A stretch of 64,000 nt of DNA from Allosediminivita pacifica (GCF_003054175.1 NZ_QBKN01000005.1:1-64000), one strand, 5' to 3'. Positions 52,978-63,987 are shown, counted from the first letter of the stretch. Numbers and translations are program-made. Notes: generated by a model from the sequence alone, not told the origin.

Positions 52978-54086
52978 GAATGTGTTCCGTCTTTCCGGCC
53001 GGCAGTCGGCCCGGGGTCATCCTGCGCAACCTCGGCGGCAGAGGCAACCCGTGCCGCCAGACGGTCGGAGAAGCCGGAGCGGGCCAGCGTGAAGGCCAGC
53101 TTGACGGCGGCCGAGATGCCGGTCGCGTCGGCCGAGCCGTGAGATTTCACCACGGTGCCGTTGAGCCCGAGGAAGACACCGCCGTTGACGCGGCGGGGGT
53201 CGATCCGCTTTTGCAGGCGCTTCAACGAGGTGAGCGCGAGCAGCGACGCGATACGCGAAAGGGGAGTGTAGGCGAAGGCCTCCTTCAGGAGGTCGCCGAT
53301 CAGCGAGGCGGTGCCTTCGCCGGTCTTGAGCGCGACGTTGCCGGTGAACCCGTCGGTGATGATCACGTCGACCCGGTCGCCGGGAATATCGCCGCCTTCG
53401 ACGAAGCCCACGAATTCGTACTGTCCGGTCGAGGCCTTGTCGGCGATGAGGTCATAGGCCTGACGCAGCTCGGCCCGGCCCTTGTGTTCCTCGGTTCCGA
53501 CGTTGAGCAGACCGACACGCGGATTGGTCAGCCCCATGCCGTTGCGGGCGTAGGAGCTTCCCATCAGCGCATACTGCAGCAGGTCCGGCGCATCGGCGCG
53601 GATGTCCGCGCCCACGTCCAGCATGATGTTGAACCCCTGCGGATTGCGCGAGGGCCAGAGCACCGCGATCGCAGGGCGATCCACGCCGGGAAGCTTGCGC
53701 AGCCGGATCATCGAGAGCGCCATGAGCGCCCCGGTGTTGCCGCAGCTGACAGCGACGGTCGCCTCGCCATTGCGCACGGCATCGAGCGTCGACCACATCG
53801 ACGTGTCCTTGCCGTTGCGCATCACCTGGCTGGGCTTGTCTTCCATCGTGACGACACCCGAGGCATCGCGGATGTCGCAGCGGCCGCGCAGGTTGCGACG
53901 CTTTGCAACGAGCCGGCGAAGCTCGTCCTCGGGGCCATGCAGAAGGAAGTGGATCTCGGGATTCTTGCTCGCAGAGCGAGAAATGCCGGCGACCACTGCC
54001 GCCGGCCCATGATCTCCGCCCATGGCGTCGACCGATATCACCACCCGCTGTGTGCCCGCCTTGTTGGGATCCTGCAGAGAGGTCAT
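52974..54086 (-). CDS. plsX: phosphate acyltransferase PlsX
   Basis: Makes acyl-phosphate from acyl-ACP for phospholipid synthesis, 370 residues. Family segments are SVDAMGGDHGP near residue 18, SCGNTGALMA near 114 and VDVIITDGFTGNVALKT near 240. It has no clear Shine-Dalgarno but starts 25 bp after rpmF, so translation may be coupled to that gene. Operon rpmF-plsX-fabH is conserved. Confidence 0.95.
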   Translation of the reverse strand: MTSLQDPNKAGTQRVVISVDAMGGDHGPAAVVAGISRSASKNPEIHFLLHGPEDELRRLVAKRRNLRGRCDIRDASGVVTMEDKPSQVMRNGKDTSMWSTLDAVRNGEATVAVSCGNTGALMALSMIRLRKLPGVDRPAIAVLWPSRNPQGFNIMLDVGADIRADAPDLLQYALMGSSYARNGMGLTNPRVGLLNVGTEEHKGRAELRQAYDLIADKASTGQYEFVGFVEGGDIPGDRVDVIITDGFTGNVALKTGEGTASLIGDLLKEAFAYTPLSRIASLLALTSLKRLQKRIDPRRVNGGVFLGLNGTVVKSHGSADATGISAAVKLAFTLARSGFSDRLAARVASAAEVAQDDPGPTAGRKDGTHS

Positions 54087-54111
54087 CCGAGGGGGGCTTT
54101 CGGCAAGGGGT

Positions 54112-54318
54112 TTATGCTGCGTCGTCGTCCAGATCGATCTCGTCCGTCATGGCGACCACTTCGCGCTCGGCGTAGTGCCCGCAGGAGGGACAGACGTGAT
54201 GGGGGCGCTTGAGTTCGCCGCAGTTGTCGCATTCATTCGGATTCGACGCCACCAGCGCATCGTGTGCGCGACGGTTGTTGCGGCGCGATTTCGAAACCTT
54301 GTTCTGTTGGACGGCCAT
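54112..54318 (-). CDS. rpmF: 50S ribosomal protein L32
   Basis: 68-residue ribosomal protein. The N-terminal [19 protein letters not shown] is typical, and four cysteines (Cys30, Cys33, Cys43, Cys46) form a zinc knuckle, the zinc-containing C+ form. An acidic tail follows. It heads the plsX-fabH transcript and is downstream of the DUF177 gene, a classic arrangement. Confidence 0.96.
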   Translation of the reverse strand: MAVQQNKVSKSRRNNRRAHDALVASNPNECDNCGELKRPHHVCPSCGHYAEREVVAMTDEIDLDDDAA

Positions 54319-54342
54319 GTCTCAACCTCGATTCGCGTGGTG

Positions 54343-54360
54343 GGGGCAGGGGCCTGCCCC
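54343..54360 (-). other. stem-loop in the rpmF leader
   Basis: GGGGCAGGGGCCTGCCCC is an 8-bp inverted repeat around GG, ending 24 bp upstream of the rpmF ATG. It lies in the 153-bp gap after the DUF177 gene. It may be a weak terminator for that gene or a leader structure. No U-tract is present. Confidence 0.35.
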
Positions 54361-54471
54361 GGATGGGCGGGCCTGTCCGGCCTCATATTGCTACGAGGGG
54401 CCGGGACACAACCCTGTAATTCTCATGAAGGCGCGAAAATACGGACGCGCCACCAAAACGCAAGTGGATTC

Positions 54472-55035
54472 TCAGCTTTCGGAGTCCGAACCGCCCAGCT
54501 TGTCGCGAAGTTCCTTAAGGCCTGCAAAAGGACGCGCGTCCTCGTCGGTCATGGGCTCCACGCCGTCCTCGGCATAGAGCGCCTGGCCGATCTCGACCCC
54601 CTCCTTGCGGGGGTATTCGGGCAGAGCGAGGGCGAGTGCCTCGAGCATTATCGCGTCGAGGTCGATGACCTCTCCGAGCGGCTCGACGCTGTCGTCCTCG
54701 GGGACCTCTGTTTCGGAGCCGGGCTCGGGCGAGTCGAGCTGCTGCGGGGGAAGGTAGGTCCGCACGACGTCGCGTTCGATGCGTGTGCTGACCGGTTCCA
54801 GCGTGACGACGCAGTTCTGCACGGCGGTCGCGCCCAGATGCGCCTCGAGCCGCCAGCCGTTGGAGACGGGCTTCACTTCGCCGGTCAGCGCCAGCTTGCG
54901 CAGCGCCTCGGCGCCAAGCGTTTCGGCTAGCGCACGTGTGGTGTCTTCGTCCGGGGCGCGCCGGAACCGGTTGGCCCGCCGGTTGCTCAGTTCCGCAACG
55001 CGCAGCCGCGCCTGGTCTGTGGCCTCATCGCTCAT
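54472..55035 (-). CDS. DUF177 / YceD family protein
   Basis: 187 residues of the YceD family, linked in plants and bacteria to 23S rRNA accumulation. The segment CVVTLEPVSTRIERDVVRTYLPP (cysteine near 75) and the later IDLDAIMLEALALALPEYPRKEGV are typical; the second zinc-ligand cysteine of E. coli YceD is not seen. Next to rpmF as usual. The ATG at 55035 is divergent from the BamE-like gene, leaving an 88-bp shared promoter region. Confidence 0.88.
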   Translation of the reverse strand: MSDEATDQARLRVAELSNRRANRFRRAPDEDTTRALAETLGAEALRKLALTGEVKPVSNGWRLEAHLGATAVQNCVVTLEPVSTRIERDVVRTYLPPQQLDSPEPGSETEVPEDDSVEPLGEVIDLDAIMLEALALALPEYPRKEGVEIGQALYAEDGVEPMTDEDARPFAGLKELRDKLGGSDSES

Positions 55036-55123
55036 GCCTGTGCGTATCCCTACCTTGAATGGTGCGTGTTTCGCCGTTAAGCGGGATTAAGTTGCGACCA
55101 AGACCAAGATCAAGAGGTGGGCA

Positions 55124-55579
55124 GTGAGCGGGACACGGCGACATTTGACACGCGGCGTGGCGTTTGCTGCCGTATTCGCGCTGTCTGCCTGCGCGGCGCA
55201 GTATCGTACGCATGGCTATGTACCTCCGGAAGAAGATCTGCAGATGATCGTTCCGGGCGTGGATACACGGGCCACCGTCGAGGATGTCGTGGGCATTCCC
55301 ACCACTTCGGGCGTGAGCGGCGAGAGCGGTTATTACTACATCGAATCCGAGACACGCCGGCTGGGCTTTCAGCGGCCGCAGGTCGTGGACCGCACGGTTC
55401 TGGCGATCACGTTCGATCCCGACGGCGTCGTGCGCAACATCGCGACCTACGGGCTCGAAGATGGTAACGTCGTGCCGATCACCCGGCGCGTGACCGAGAC
55501 ACCGGACAGCGATATCGGCTTCATTCGCCGTCTCTTCGGCAACATCGGCGGACTGTCGCTCGCCAACGACGACCTCTAG
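55124..55579 (+). CDS. bamE: outer membrane lipoprotein BamE/OmlA
   Basis: Small BAM-complex lipoprotein, 151 residues. The signal ends in the lipobox LSAC with Cys23. The core has PGVDTRATVEDVVGIPTTSG, the typical repeat for the SmpA/OmlA fold, and a final ALEDG-type strand region. The start is GTG at 55124, preceded by GAGGTGGG; no ATG is nearby in frame. Divergent from the DUF177 gene. Confidence 0.9.
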   Translation: MSGTRRHLTRGVAFAAVFALSACAAQYRTHGYVPPEEDLQMIVPGVDTRATVEDVVGIPTTSGVSGESGYYYIESETRRLGFQRPQVVDRTVLAITFDPDGVVRNIATYGLEDGNVVPITRRVTETPDSDIGFIRRLFGNIGGLSLANDDL

Positions 55580-55652
55580 GCCGTCACGTCGCTGTCACGC
55601 GGGTCTGTCAGGGCGCGGCGGGATCACGCCGCCCCGAACGGAGCGTAGCAGC

Positions 55653-56387
55653 ATGCCGATTCTCTCCCGGGGCCGATATCTGGCCCGCCTTGCCGAGACC
55701 CCGGGCGACATCGCCGCGGCGCAGCGCCTCCGGGCGCTGGCCTTCCATGGCGATGCGGCGGGTGCGGATGTCGATGCGCATGACGGGGTCTGCGACCATG
55801 TCCTGATCGAGGAGGCCGCGACCGGAACGCTGGTCTGTTGCTTCCGGGTCCTGCCGCTACCGGGTGGGGCAGAGATCGGACGGAGCTATTCTGCCCAGTA
55901 TTACGAGCTCTCCGCGCTCAAGGCCTTCGACGGCCGTATCGTCGAACTGGGGCGCTTTTGCGTGCATCCCGGTCATCACGATCCCGACATCCTGCGTGTC
56001 GCCTGGGCCGCGATGACCCGTTATGTAGATGCGCAGGGCGTGGAACTGCTCTGCGGCTGCGCCTCTTTCGCGGGCACGGACGCGAGGGCCTATCACGATG
56101 CGTTCGCCGTGCTGAAGGCGCGTCACCTGGCGCCGAAGTGCTGGCTGCCCCGGGTGAAGGCGCCCGATGTCTTCCGCTTTGCCCAGCGTCTGCGGCGCAA
56201 GCCCGACGCCAAGGCCGCCATGTCGCGCATGCCGCCGCTGCTGCGGTTCTACCTCGCGCTGGGGGGCTGGGTCAGCGATCACGCGGTGGTCGACCGCCAG
56301 ATGAACACGCTGCACGTCTTTACAGGGGTTGAGATCGCCGCGATCCCCGAGGCGCGCAAACGCCTGTTCCGCGCGATGGCGGGCTGA
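55653..56387 (+). CDS. ornithine-acyl-ACP N-acyltransferase (OlsB-like)
   Basis: 244 residues of the GNAT/hemolysin-like acyltransferase group, matching OlsB, which makes lyso-ornithine lipid from ornithine and acyl-ACP. Family segments include RLRALAFHGD near 27, EIGRSYSAQYYEL near 75, ELGRFCVHPGHHDPDILR near 98 and the C-terminal NTLHVFTGVE. OlsA, the second acyltransferase, is not adjacent. The ATG at 55653 has CGGAG upstream. Alternative: an N-acyl amino acid synthase with another amino acid. Confidence 0.78.
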   Translation: MPILSRGRYLARLAETPGDIAAAQRLRALAFHGDAAGADVDAHDGVCDHVLIEEAATGTLVCCFRVLPLPGGAEIGRSYSAQYYELSALKAFDGRIVELGRFCVHPGHHDPDILRVAWAAMTRYVDAQGVELLCGCASFAGTDARAYHDAFAVLKARHLAPKCWLPRVKAPDVFRFAQRLRRKPDAKAAMSRMPPLLRFYLALGGWVSDHAVVDRQMNTLHVFTGVEIAAIPEARKRLFRAMAG

Positions 56388-56434
56388 CGGCGAGTGCTTG
56401 ACGCTGCCCCCGACTGGCCCTAGCGGTCACGCCC

Positions 56435-58273
<1,839 letters not shown>

Positions 58274-58277
58274 GGCC

Positions 58278-59351
58278 TCAGTCCCGCATCTTCAGCAGGC
58301 GTCCGGCGCTCGAGACCTCGATCGTGGTCATGATGATCCGCGCGATGTGATGGAAGCTCACCAGCGCCGGGTTGGCCGCGAGGCTGAGCGCGATCACCGA
58401 CATTTCGGCCACGCCGCCCGGGGCGAAGCTGATGAAGAGGTGCAGGAAGGCGATTCCCGTCAGCATGTGCAGGATCACCGCAAAACTGCCGCCGAGCAGC
58501 AGCATGTAGACGACGGACAGCACCGCGAGCCAGGCGCAGCGGCGCAGGAGGGCCATATCCGTGCCGTGAAAGCGCAGGCCCAGCGTCACGCCGATCACCA
58601 TCTGTGCGAGCGCGATCAGCCAGACGGGCAGGTGCAGGTCCACGACGCCGGTCACCGTGCAGGTGGCCGCGATGAGCAGCGGTCCCGTCAGCTGCGCTGC
58701 GGGCAGGTGGATGCGGTGGGCGACCGCCAGACCGGCTCCGGCTGCCGCGAAGATAAGCAACACGTTCCAGAGGCTTGCCTCGCCCTGGCTGCTGGCGGCG
58801 CGCATGCCCGCGGCGCTACCCACGGGCTCGCCCACCCAGAGCGAAAGCCCCAGCGGCAGGAAGGTGATGACGAGGATGATGCGCAGGAACTGTTGCGCGG
58901 TCAGGATGCGCGTGTCGGCCCCGGCGCCTTCGCCAAGCATGATGCTTTCCATCAGGCCGCCAGGCGTGGCCGCGTAGAAGGCCGTAGCACGGGAGTAGCC
59001 GCCGATGCGCCGGAAGATCAGCGCGTTGCCGCCGTGCGCCATCACCACGAAGAACGCGAGCCCCACCATGGTCACAGGCAGTTCCCCGGCGAGGCCGGCA
59101 AGCTCGGGTGTAACCTGCGTGCCGATCATCACGCCGATGAGGGCAACGAAGACGACGCGCAGCTGTTCGGGAAAGACGTAGGTTTCGAGTGTGCGCGGCC
59201 TGACGAAAAGCACCAGCGCGCCCGAGGCGATGAGGCTGCCCAGCATCCAGGGCATCGGCAGGCCGAGCCAGACCGCGAGCCCGCCGCCCGTGGCGCCGAG
59301 CGAGAGCATCACACATGTGGTGAGGAGGAATGCGGTGGAAAACCGGCCCAT
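58278..59351 (-). CDS. AbrB-family membrane protein (ammonia-monooxygenase-like regulator family)
   Basis: 357 residues with about ten membrane segments in two similar halves (SLGATGGGLAVWLGLPMPWMLG-type opening, then FAPGGVAEMSVIAL near the C-terminus, matched by ATPGGLMESIMLGEG in the first half). This is the PF05145-type membrane family, unrelated to the Bacillus DNA-binding AbrB; it is probably a transporter of unknown substrate. Divergent from the deacetylase gene with a 77-bp gap. Confidence 0.82.
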   Translation of the reverse strand: MGRFSTAFLLTTCVMLSLGATGGGLAVWLGLPMPWMLGSLIASGALVLFVRPRTLETYVFPEQLRVVFVALIGVMIGTQVTPELAGLAGELPVTMVGLAFFVVMAHGGNALIFRRIGGYSRATAFYAATPGGLMESIMLGEGAGADTRILTAQQFLRIILVITFLPLGLSLWVGEPVGSAAGMRAASSQGEASLWNVLLIFAAAGAGLAVAHRIHLPAAQLTGPLLIAATCTVTGVVDLHLPVWLIALAQMVIGVTLGLRFHGTDMALLRRCAWLAVLSVVYMLLLGGSFAVILHMLTGIAFLHLFISFAPGGVAEMSVIALSLAANPALVSFHHIARIIMTTIEVSSAGRLLKMRD

Positions 59352-59428
59352 TGCGCCGTCCTACGCCGATGCGCGGGGGGAGGCAATCCGCGCTTGGCAC
59401 GGTCTCGGCGCGGCTTAGCTTGGCCTTC

Positions 59429-60529
59429 ATGAGTGCCCCCGTCTTCATCGGTTCGACCATCTACCGCGGCTCGCGCTACGGGCGACTGCATCCGCTGTCG
59501 ATCGAACGGGTCCCGGCGGTGATCGACCTGGCGCGCGCGCTCGGCTGGCTGCCCGAGGGGCGCTACCTCACCAGCCCGCGCGCCAAGCCTGCGGCGCTCA
59601 CGGGGTTCCACGATCCCGATTACCTAGCGGCGCTGCAACGGGCCGAGGCCGAGGGGCAGGTTACGGATGCGGTCCGCGAGCGTTACGGGCTCGGGACCCT
59701 GTCGAACCCGGTATTTCCCGAGATGTACCGCCGCCCGGCGACCGCCGCGGGTGGCGGCTTGCTTGCGGCCGAACGGGTGGCGCAGGGCGGCGTGGTCTAC
59801 AACCCCGGCGGCGGCACCCATCACGGGCTGCCGGACCGCGCCTCGGGCTTCTGCTACGTGAACGAACCGGTGGTGACGATCCAGCGCCTGCTGGCGATGG
59901 GCCTGAGCCGTGTGGCCTACGTCGACATCGACGCGCACCACGGCGACGGGGTGGAGCTGGCCTTCGCGGGTTCAAGCCGCGTGCGGATGATATCGGTCCA
60001 CGAGGAAAACCGTTGGCCGCGTACGGGGTTGCTGACGGACGACGCGGGCGGGGCGGCCTTCAACCTGCCCGTGGGGCGGGGCTTCAACGACACCGAGTTC
60101 GCGCTGGTGCTGGAAGAGCTGATCCTGCCCGTGGTCGAGGATTTCGCGCCCGAGGCCGTGTTCCTCCAGTGCGGCGCCGACGCCCTGACCGAGGACCCGC
60201 TGTCGCGGCTCGCGCTGTCGAACAACAGCCACCGCGCGGCGGTCCGGGCGCTGCGCGGCCTGAGCCCCCGGTTCATCGTGTCGGGTGGCGGCGGCTACAA
60301 TCCGTGGTCGGTCGCGCGCTGCTGGACCTCGGTCTGGGGCGAGCTTTCGGGGCAGGACGTGCCCGACGTGCTGCCCCCGGCGGCGCAGGCGCTTCTGCGT
60401 GGCCTTGTCTGGGCTCGCAAGGGGCGGCCGAACGCGGCGCTGCTGACCACCTTGCACGACGCCCCGCGCGAGGGGGAGGTCCGCGACACACTTCGCGCAG
60501 ACGTTGAACGTCTGGCTGCAAGGATCTGA
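59429..60529 (+). CDS. histone deacetylase / AcuC-family amidohydrolase
   Basis: 366-residue zinc deacetylase of the arginase-deacetylase fold. The catalytic histidine pair is GTHHGLPD (His131, His132); zinc ligands are Asp168 and His170 in VDIDAHHGDGVE, with the third aspartate in CGADALTEDPL; the catalytic tyrosine lies in GGGGYNPW. It may act on acetyl-lysine proteins, acetylpolyamines or, as AcuC does, acetyl-CoA synthetase. The ATG at 59429 is the family N-terminus. No acs gene is nearby. Confidence 0.88.
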   Translation: MSAPVFIGSTIYRGSRYGRLHPLSIERVPAVIDLARALGWLPEGRYLTSPRAKPAALTGFHDPDYLAALQRAEAEGQVTDAVRERYGLGTLSNPVFPEMYRRPATAAGGGLLAAERVAQGGVVYNPGGGTHHGLPDRASGFCYVNEPVVTIQRLLAMGLSRVAYVDIDAHHGDGVELAFAGSSRVRMISVHEENRWPRTGLLTDDAGGAAFNLPVGRGFNDTEFALVLEELILPVVEDFAPEAVFLQCGADALTEDPLSRLALSNNSHRAAVRALRGLSPRFIVSGGGGYNPWSVARCWTSVWGELSGQDVPDVLPPAAQALLRGLVWARKGRPNAALLTTLHDAPREGEVRDTLRADVERLAARI

Positions 60530-60545
60530 TCTAGCGGGGAAATCT

Positions 60546-60619
60546 TGGAGCGGGTAGCGGGAATCGAACCCGCGCGTTCAGCTTGGGAAGCTGACAGGCT
60601 ACCATTACATCATACCCGC
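60546..60619 (-). tRNA. tRNA-Gly (CCC anticodon)
   Basis: Minus-strand 74-nt cloverleaf: acceptor GCGGGTA with TACCCGC, D arm with AATGGTAGCC, anticodon stem TCAGC/GCTGA around loop TTCCCAA, T arm with GGTTCGATTCC. Anticodon CCC reads the GGG glycine codon. CCA is encoded at 60546-60548. Confidence 0.95.
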
Positions 60620-60693
60620 CCGTGGACGCCTGACATAAGGCCGCAGACGGTCCTTCGTCAAGCGTCAAAACGGGGTGCTCCGCGGCGGAATCC

Positions 60694-62733
60694 TCAGGCT
60701 CGGCGACGCCGCCTCCGGCCCCCTTTCTCGTCCCCGCCTGTGTTGAAGCTAACCATGGGCAGCGGCACGATCTGCGACAGTTCCGGGAAGGGGTCGGTCG
60801 CGTGCGGGATCGCGTTGGCGGCCACGAAATGCTCCTGGAAGCGCGGCTCGATGGCGGTCTCGACCTTGGTGATTTCGCCTACCACGCGCTCGATCTCGCG
60901 ACGGGCGGCGCGGTTGCAGAGCGCGATGCGCGCGCCGGTCCCGGCGGCGTTGCCCGCGCTCGTGACCTTCTCGAGCAGAACGTCGGGGATCATGCCCAAC
61001 ACCATGGCGTGCTTGGGCGAGATATGCGCGCCGAAGGCCCCGGCCAGCACCACGCGGTCGACCTTGTCGACGCCGCGTTCGTCCATCAGCAGCCGGGCGC
61101 CCGCGTATAGCGCCGATTTTGCCAATTGAATCGCGCGGATATCGCCCTGCGTGACGGTGATGCGCGGACCGCCATGCGCGGTGCCGTCGTGGATCAGGTA
61201 TTCATGGGTGCGGCCCTCGGCCACGCAGCGCGGGGTGCCTACCTGCTCGGCGGACCCGATCAGCCCCGAGGGGTCGAGGATGCCGGCCATGCGCATCTCG
61301 GCCACGGCTTCGATGATGCCCGATCCGCATATGCCGGTGATGCCCAGCCGTTCGGCGGCCTTGGCGAAACCCGGCTCGTCGGACCAGAACTTGCTGCCGA
61401 TGATGCGGAACTTGCATTCCTTGGTCTCGGGATCGATCCGAATGGCGTCGATGGCGCCCGGCGCGGCGCGCTGGCCCGAGCTGATCTGCGCGCCCTCGAA
61501 GGCAGGGCCGGTGGGCGAGGAGCAGGCCAGAACGCGGTCGCGGTCGCCGAGCAGGATCTCGGCATTGGTGCCCACGTCGACGACGAGCACGAGGTCGTCG
61601 GACTTGCCCGGCTCCTCGGCCAGCGCCACGGCGGCGGCGTCGGCGCCCACGTGGCCCGCGATGCAGGGCAGCACGTAGATCTGTGCCGAGCCGGGAAGGG
61701 CGGTCAGCCCCATCTCGACCGACCGCAGGTGCAGCGACGACGAGGTGGCGAGCGCGAAGGGCGCCTGTCCGAGCTCCACAGGGTCGATGCCCAGCAGCAG
61801 GTGGTGCATCACCGGGTTGCAGACGAAGACCGCCTCGAGGATCTGGCCGGTCTCGATCCCGGCCTCGGCGGCGATTTCCTCGGTCAGCGTGTCGATGGCC
61901 TCGCGCACGGCGGCTGTCATCTCGGCTGCGCCGCCCTCGTTCATCATCGAGTAGGAGACGCGGGACATCAGGTCCTCGCCGAAACGGATCTGCGGGTTCA
62001 TGATCCCGGAGGAGGCCACCACCTCACCCGTGTCGAGGTTCGTCAGGTGCGCGGCGACGGTGGTCGAACCGAGGTCGATGGCCAGCCCGAAGATCCCGGT
62101 CTCATGCAGTCCGGGCCATGCCGTCACCAGCCGCGCGCGGGCGTGGTCGTCGGGCTTGTGCAAGGCGACGGTGATTTTCCAGTCTCCTTTGCGCAGGATA
62201 GGTTGCAATAAGGCAAGTGTGGAAAACTCTGTGGATATATCCTCCACGCCCCACTGGGCCTTGAGCGCCCGGGCGACGCGTTCCAGATCGCCCGTGGGTT
62301 CGTGCATGTCGGGTTCCTGCACCTCGATGTAGTAGAGCCGCGTGGCAGGGTCCATCTCGATGGCGCGCACGGCAGCGGCCTTGCGCACGACCTGCCGGTG
62401 GACCTGGCTTTCGGGGGGCACGTCGATGACCACGTCGCGCTGGATCGTGGCCTGGCAGCTCAGCCGCCGCCCGGCCTTGAGCCCACGCTTCTGGTCGTAG
62501 CGTTCCTCGACCTTGTTCCACTCCGACAGCGCGTCCTGTTCGACCGTCACCCCGTGCTTGGAGAACTGCCCGTAGGCGGGGGCGACCTGGCACTTGGAGC
62601 AGATGCCGCGCCCGCCGCAGACGGAGTCGAGATCGACGCCGAGCTGGCGCGCGGCGGTGAGGACGGGGGTCCCCGCCGGGAAGCGGCCACGCTTGCCGGA
62701 GGGGGTGAAGACCACGAGGGGATCCTGGGACAT
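60694..62733 (-). CDS. ASKHA-type [2Fe-2S] corrinoid activation protein
   Basis: 679 residues. The N-terminal plant-type ferredoxin domain binds [2Fe-2S] through Cys39, Cys45, Cys48 (CGGRGICSKC) and Cys93 (LSCQ). A linker follows, then an ASKHA ATPase domain: FGLAIDLGSTTVA near 215, VVDVGTNAEILLGD near 392 and LAGAFGAHI. This is the RACo/RamA layout (DUF4445), used to reduce cob(II)alamin in corrinoid methyltransferases. No corrinoid protein or methyltransferase is in the window, so the partner is unknown. A short Arg-rich tail (RRRRRR) ends the protein. The ATG at 62733 follows AGGAG. Confidence 0.87.
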   Translation of the reverse strand: MSQDPLVVFTPSGKRGRFPAGTPVLTAARQLGVDLDSVCGGRGICSKCQVAPAYGQFSKHGVTVEQDALSEWNKVEERYDQKRGLKAGRRLSCQATIQRDVVIDVPPESQVHRQVVRKAAAVRAIEMDPATRLYYIEVQEPDMHEPTGDLERVARALKAQWGVEDISTEFSTLALLQPILRKGDWKITVALHKPDDHARARLVTAWPGLHETGIFGLAIDLGSTTVAAHLTNLDTGEVVASSGIMNPQIRFGEDLMSRVSYSMMNEGGAAEMTAAVREAIDTLTEEIAAEAGIETGQILEAVFVCNPVMHHLLLGIDPVELGQAPFALATSSSLHLRSVEMGLTALPGSAQIYVLPCIAGHVGADAAAVALAEEPGKSDDLVLVVDVGTNAEILLGDRDRVLACSSPTGPAFEGAQISSGQRAAPGAIDAIRIDPETKECKFRIIGSKFWSDEPGFAKAAERLGITGICGSGIIEAVAEMRMAGILDPSGLIGSAEQVGTPRCVAEGRTHEYLIHDGTAHGGPRITVTQGDIRAIQLAKSALYAGARLLMDERGVDKVDRVVLAGAFGAHISPKHAMVLGMIPDVLLEKVTSAGNAAGTGARIALCNRAARREIERVVGEITKVETAIEPRFQEHFVAANAIPHATDPFPELSQIVPLPMVSFNTGGDEKGGRRRRRRA

Positions 62734-62838
62734 GAAGGCTCCTGTTCCGGATGTTCGGGCACCATAGCGATTGGCGAGCGGAGTAAAAGCGCCGGCGCGG
62801 CGCGACGCGGTCCGGCAGCGTCATGTGCGCCCGAATGC

Positions 62839-63987
62839 CTAGCCTTCGTCCAGCCAGCGCAGGATTTCGCCGCGGTTCCCGTCGAGATCGGGCGCGGGGC
62901 CGCGCGTCGTGGGGTCGACTGCATCTGTCATCTTGATCGGGTTGCCGGCGGCCTTGTAGGCGGCGCGCCCATTCCGGTCCAAAACGTCGACGACCATGTT
63001 GCGCGCGATGATCTGCGGGTCCTTCATGGTCTGGTCCACGGTCTGGATCGGCCCCGTGGGGATCCCTGCCGCGGTGAGCTTGGCGATCCAGTGGCTGCGG
63101 GTGTTCTCGAGGGTGACAGCCTCGATCAGGCGCTTGAGAAGGCGGGCGTTGTCGCAGCGCTTGGGATTGGTGGCAAAGCGTTCATCGTCCGAGATGGGAA
63201 GCTGCAGTGCGATGCAGAGCTTCTCGAAAAGCTTGTCGTTGCCGGCGGCGATCACGAAAAGCCCGTCGGAGGCGTGGAACGTCTCGAAGGGGGTGATCGA
63301 CGGGTGGCGCGCGCCGGACGGGCCGGGGGGCTTGCCGGTGACCGAGCTGATGGCCACGGCGTGTTCGAGGATGGCCAGTTGCGAATCCAGCATTGAGACG
63401 TCGATCTTGCGGCCCCGCCCGCTGCGATCCCGGTCGAGCAGTGCCGCGAGGATGCCCTGGGCCAGGAACATGCCTGCCACGATGTCCCCGATCGAAGCGC
63501 CCACGCGGACCGGGTCGCGGCCTTTCTCACCGGTGATGGACATGACCCCGCCGCGGGCCTGCACGACCATGTCGTAGGCGGGGCGCTTGGCGTCGGGGCC
63601 GGTGTGGCCGAAGCCCGAAACAGCGCCGTAGACGAGGCGGGGGAAGGCGGCGTGCAGATCGCTCCAGCCATAGCCGAGACGCTCCATCACGCCCGGTCGG
63701 TAATTCTCGACCAGCACGTCCGCGCGCGCGAGAAGCCGTTCGAAGACAGCGCGGTCGGAGTCGTCCTTGAGGTTGAGCGCGATGCTCTGTTTGCCGTGGT
63801 TGATGGCGGCGAAATACGCGGACTTTCCGTCCTTGAAGGGCGGAAAGGTGCGGGTGTCGTCGCCGCCGTTGGGCGGCTCGACCTTGATGACCTTGGCCCC
63901 CATGTCCGAGAAGGTCATGGTGCAGTAGGGTCCGGCAAGCACGTGCGTCAGGTCGAGGATCGTGTATCCGGACAGGGGGAGGGTCAT
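62839..63987 (-). CDS. class III CoA-transferase (CaiB/BaiF family)
   Basis: 382 residues of the formyl-CoA transferase-like family, moving CoA between carboxylic acids. The catalytic aspartate is Asp168 in ASIGDIVAGM. The N-terminal LDLTHVLAGPYCTM and KVEPPNGGDDTR, and the GRGRKIDVSMLDSQLA segment, are typical. Substrate not readable from sequence. The ATG at 63987 has AGGAG 8 bases upstream; a GTG one codon earlier is less likely. It lies 105 bp upstream of the ASKHA gene on the same strand, possibly co-transcribed. The window ends 13 bp upstream of its start. Confidence 0.88.
   Translation of the reverse strand: MTLPLSGYTILDLTHVLAGPYCTMTFSDMGAKVIKVEPPNGGDDTRTFPPFKDGKSAYFAAINHGKQSIALNLKDDSDRAVFERLLARADVLVENYRPGVMERLGYGWSDLHAAFPRLVYGAVSGFGHTGPDAKRPAYDMVVQARGGVMSITGEKGRDPVRVGASIGDIVAGMFLAQGILAALLDRDRSGRGRKIDVSMLDSQLAILEHAVAISSVTGKPPGPSGARHPSITPFETFHASDGLFVIAAGNDKLFEKLCIALQLPISDDERFATNPKRCDNARLLKRLIEAVTLENTRSHWIAKLTAAGIPTGPIQTVDQTMKDPQIIARNMVVDVLDRNGRAAYKAAGNPIKMTDAVDPTTRGPAPDLDGNRGEILRWLDEG

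Noticed and set aside
58278-59351. Reading the AbrB-named gene as a DNA-binding transition-state regulator
   Set aside because: The product is a ten-segment membrane protein; it shares only the name with the Bacillus regulator.
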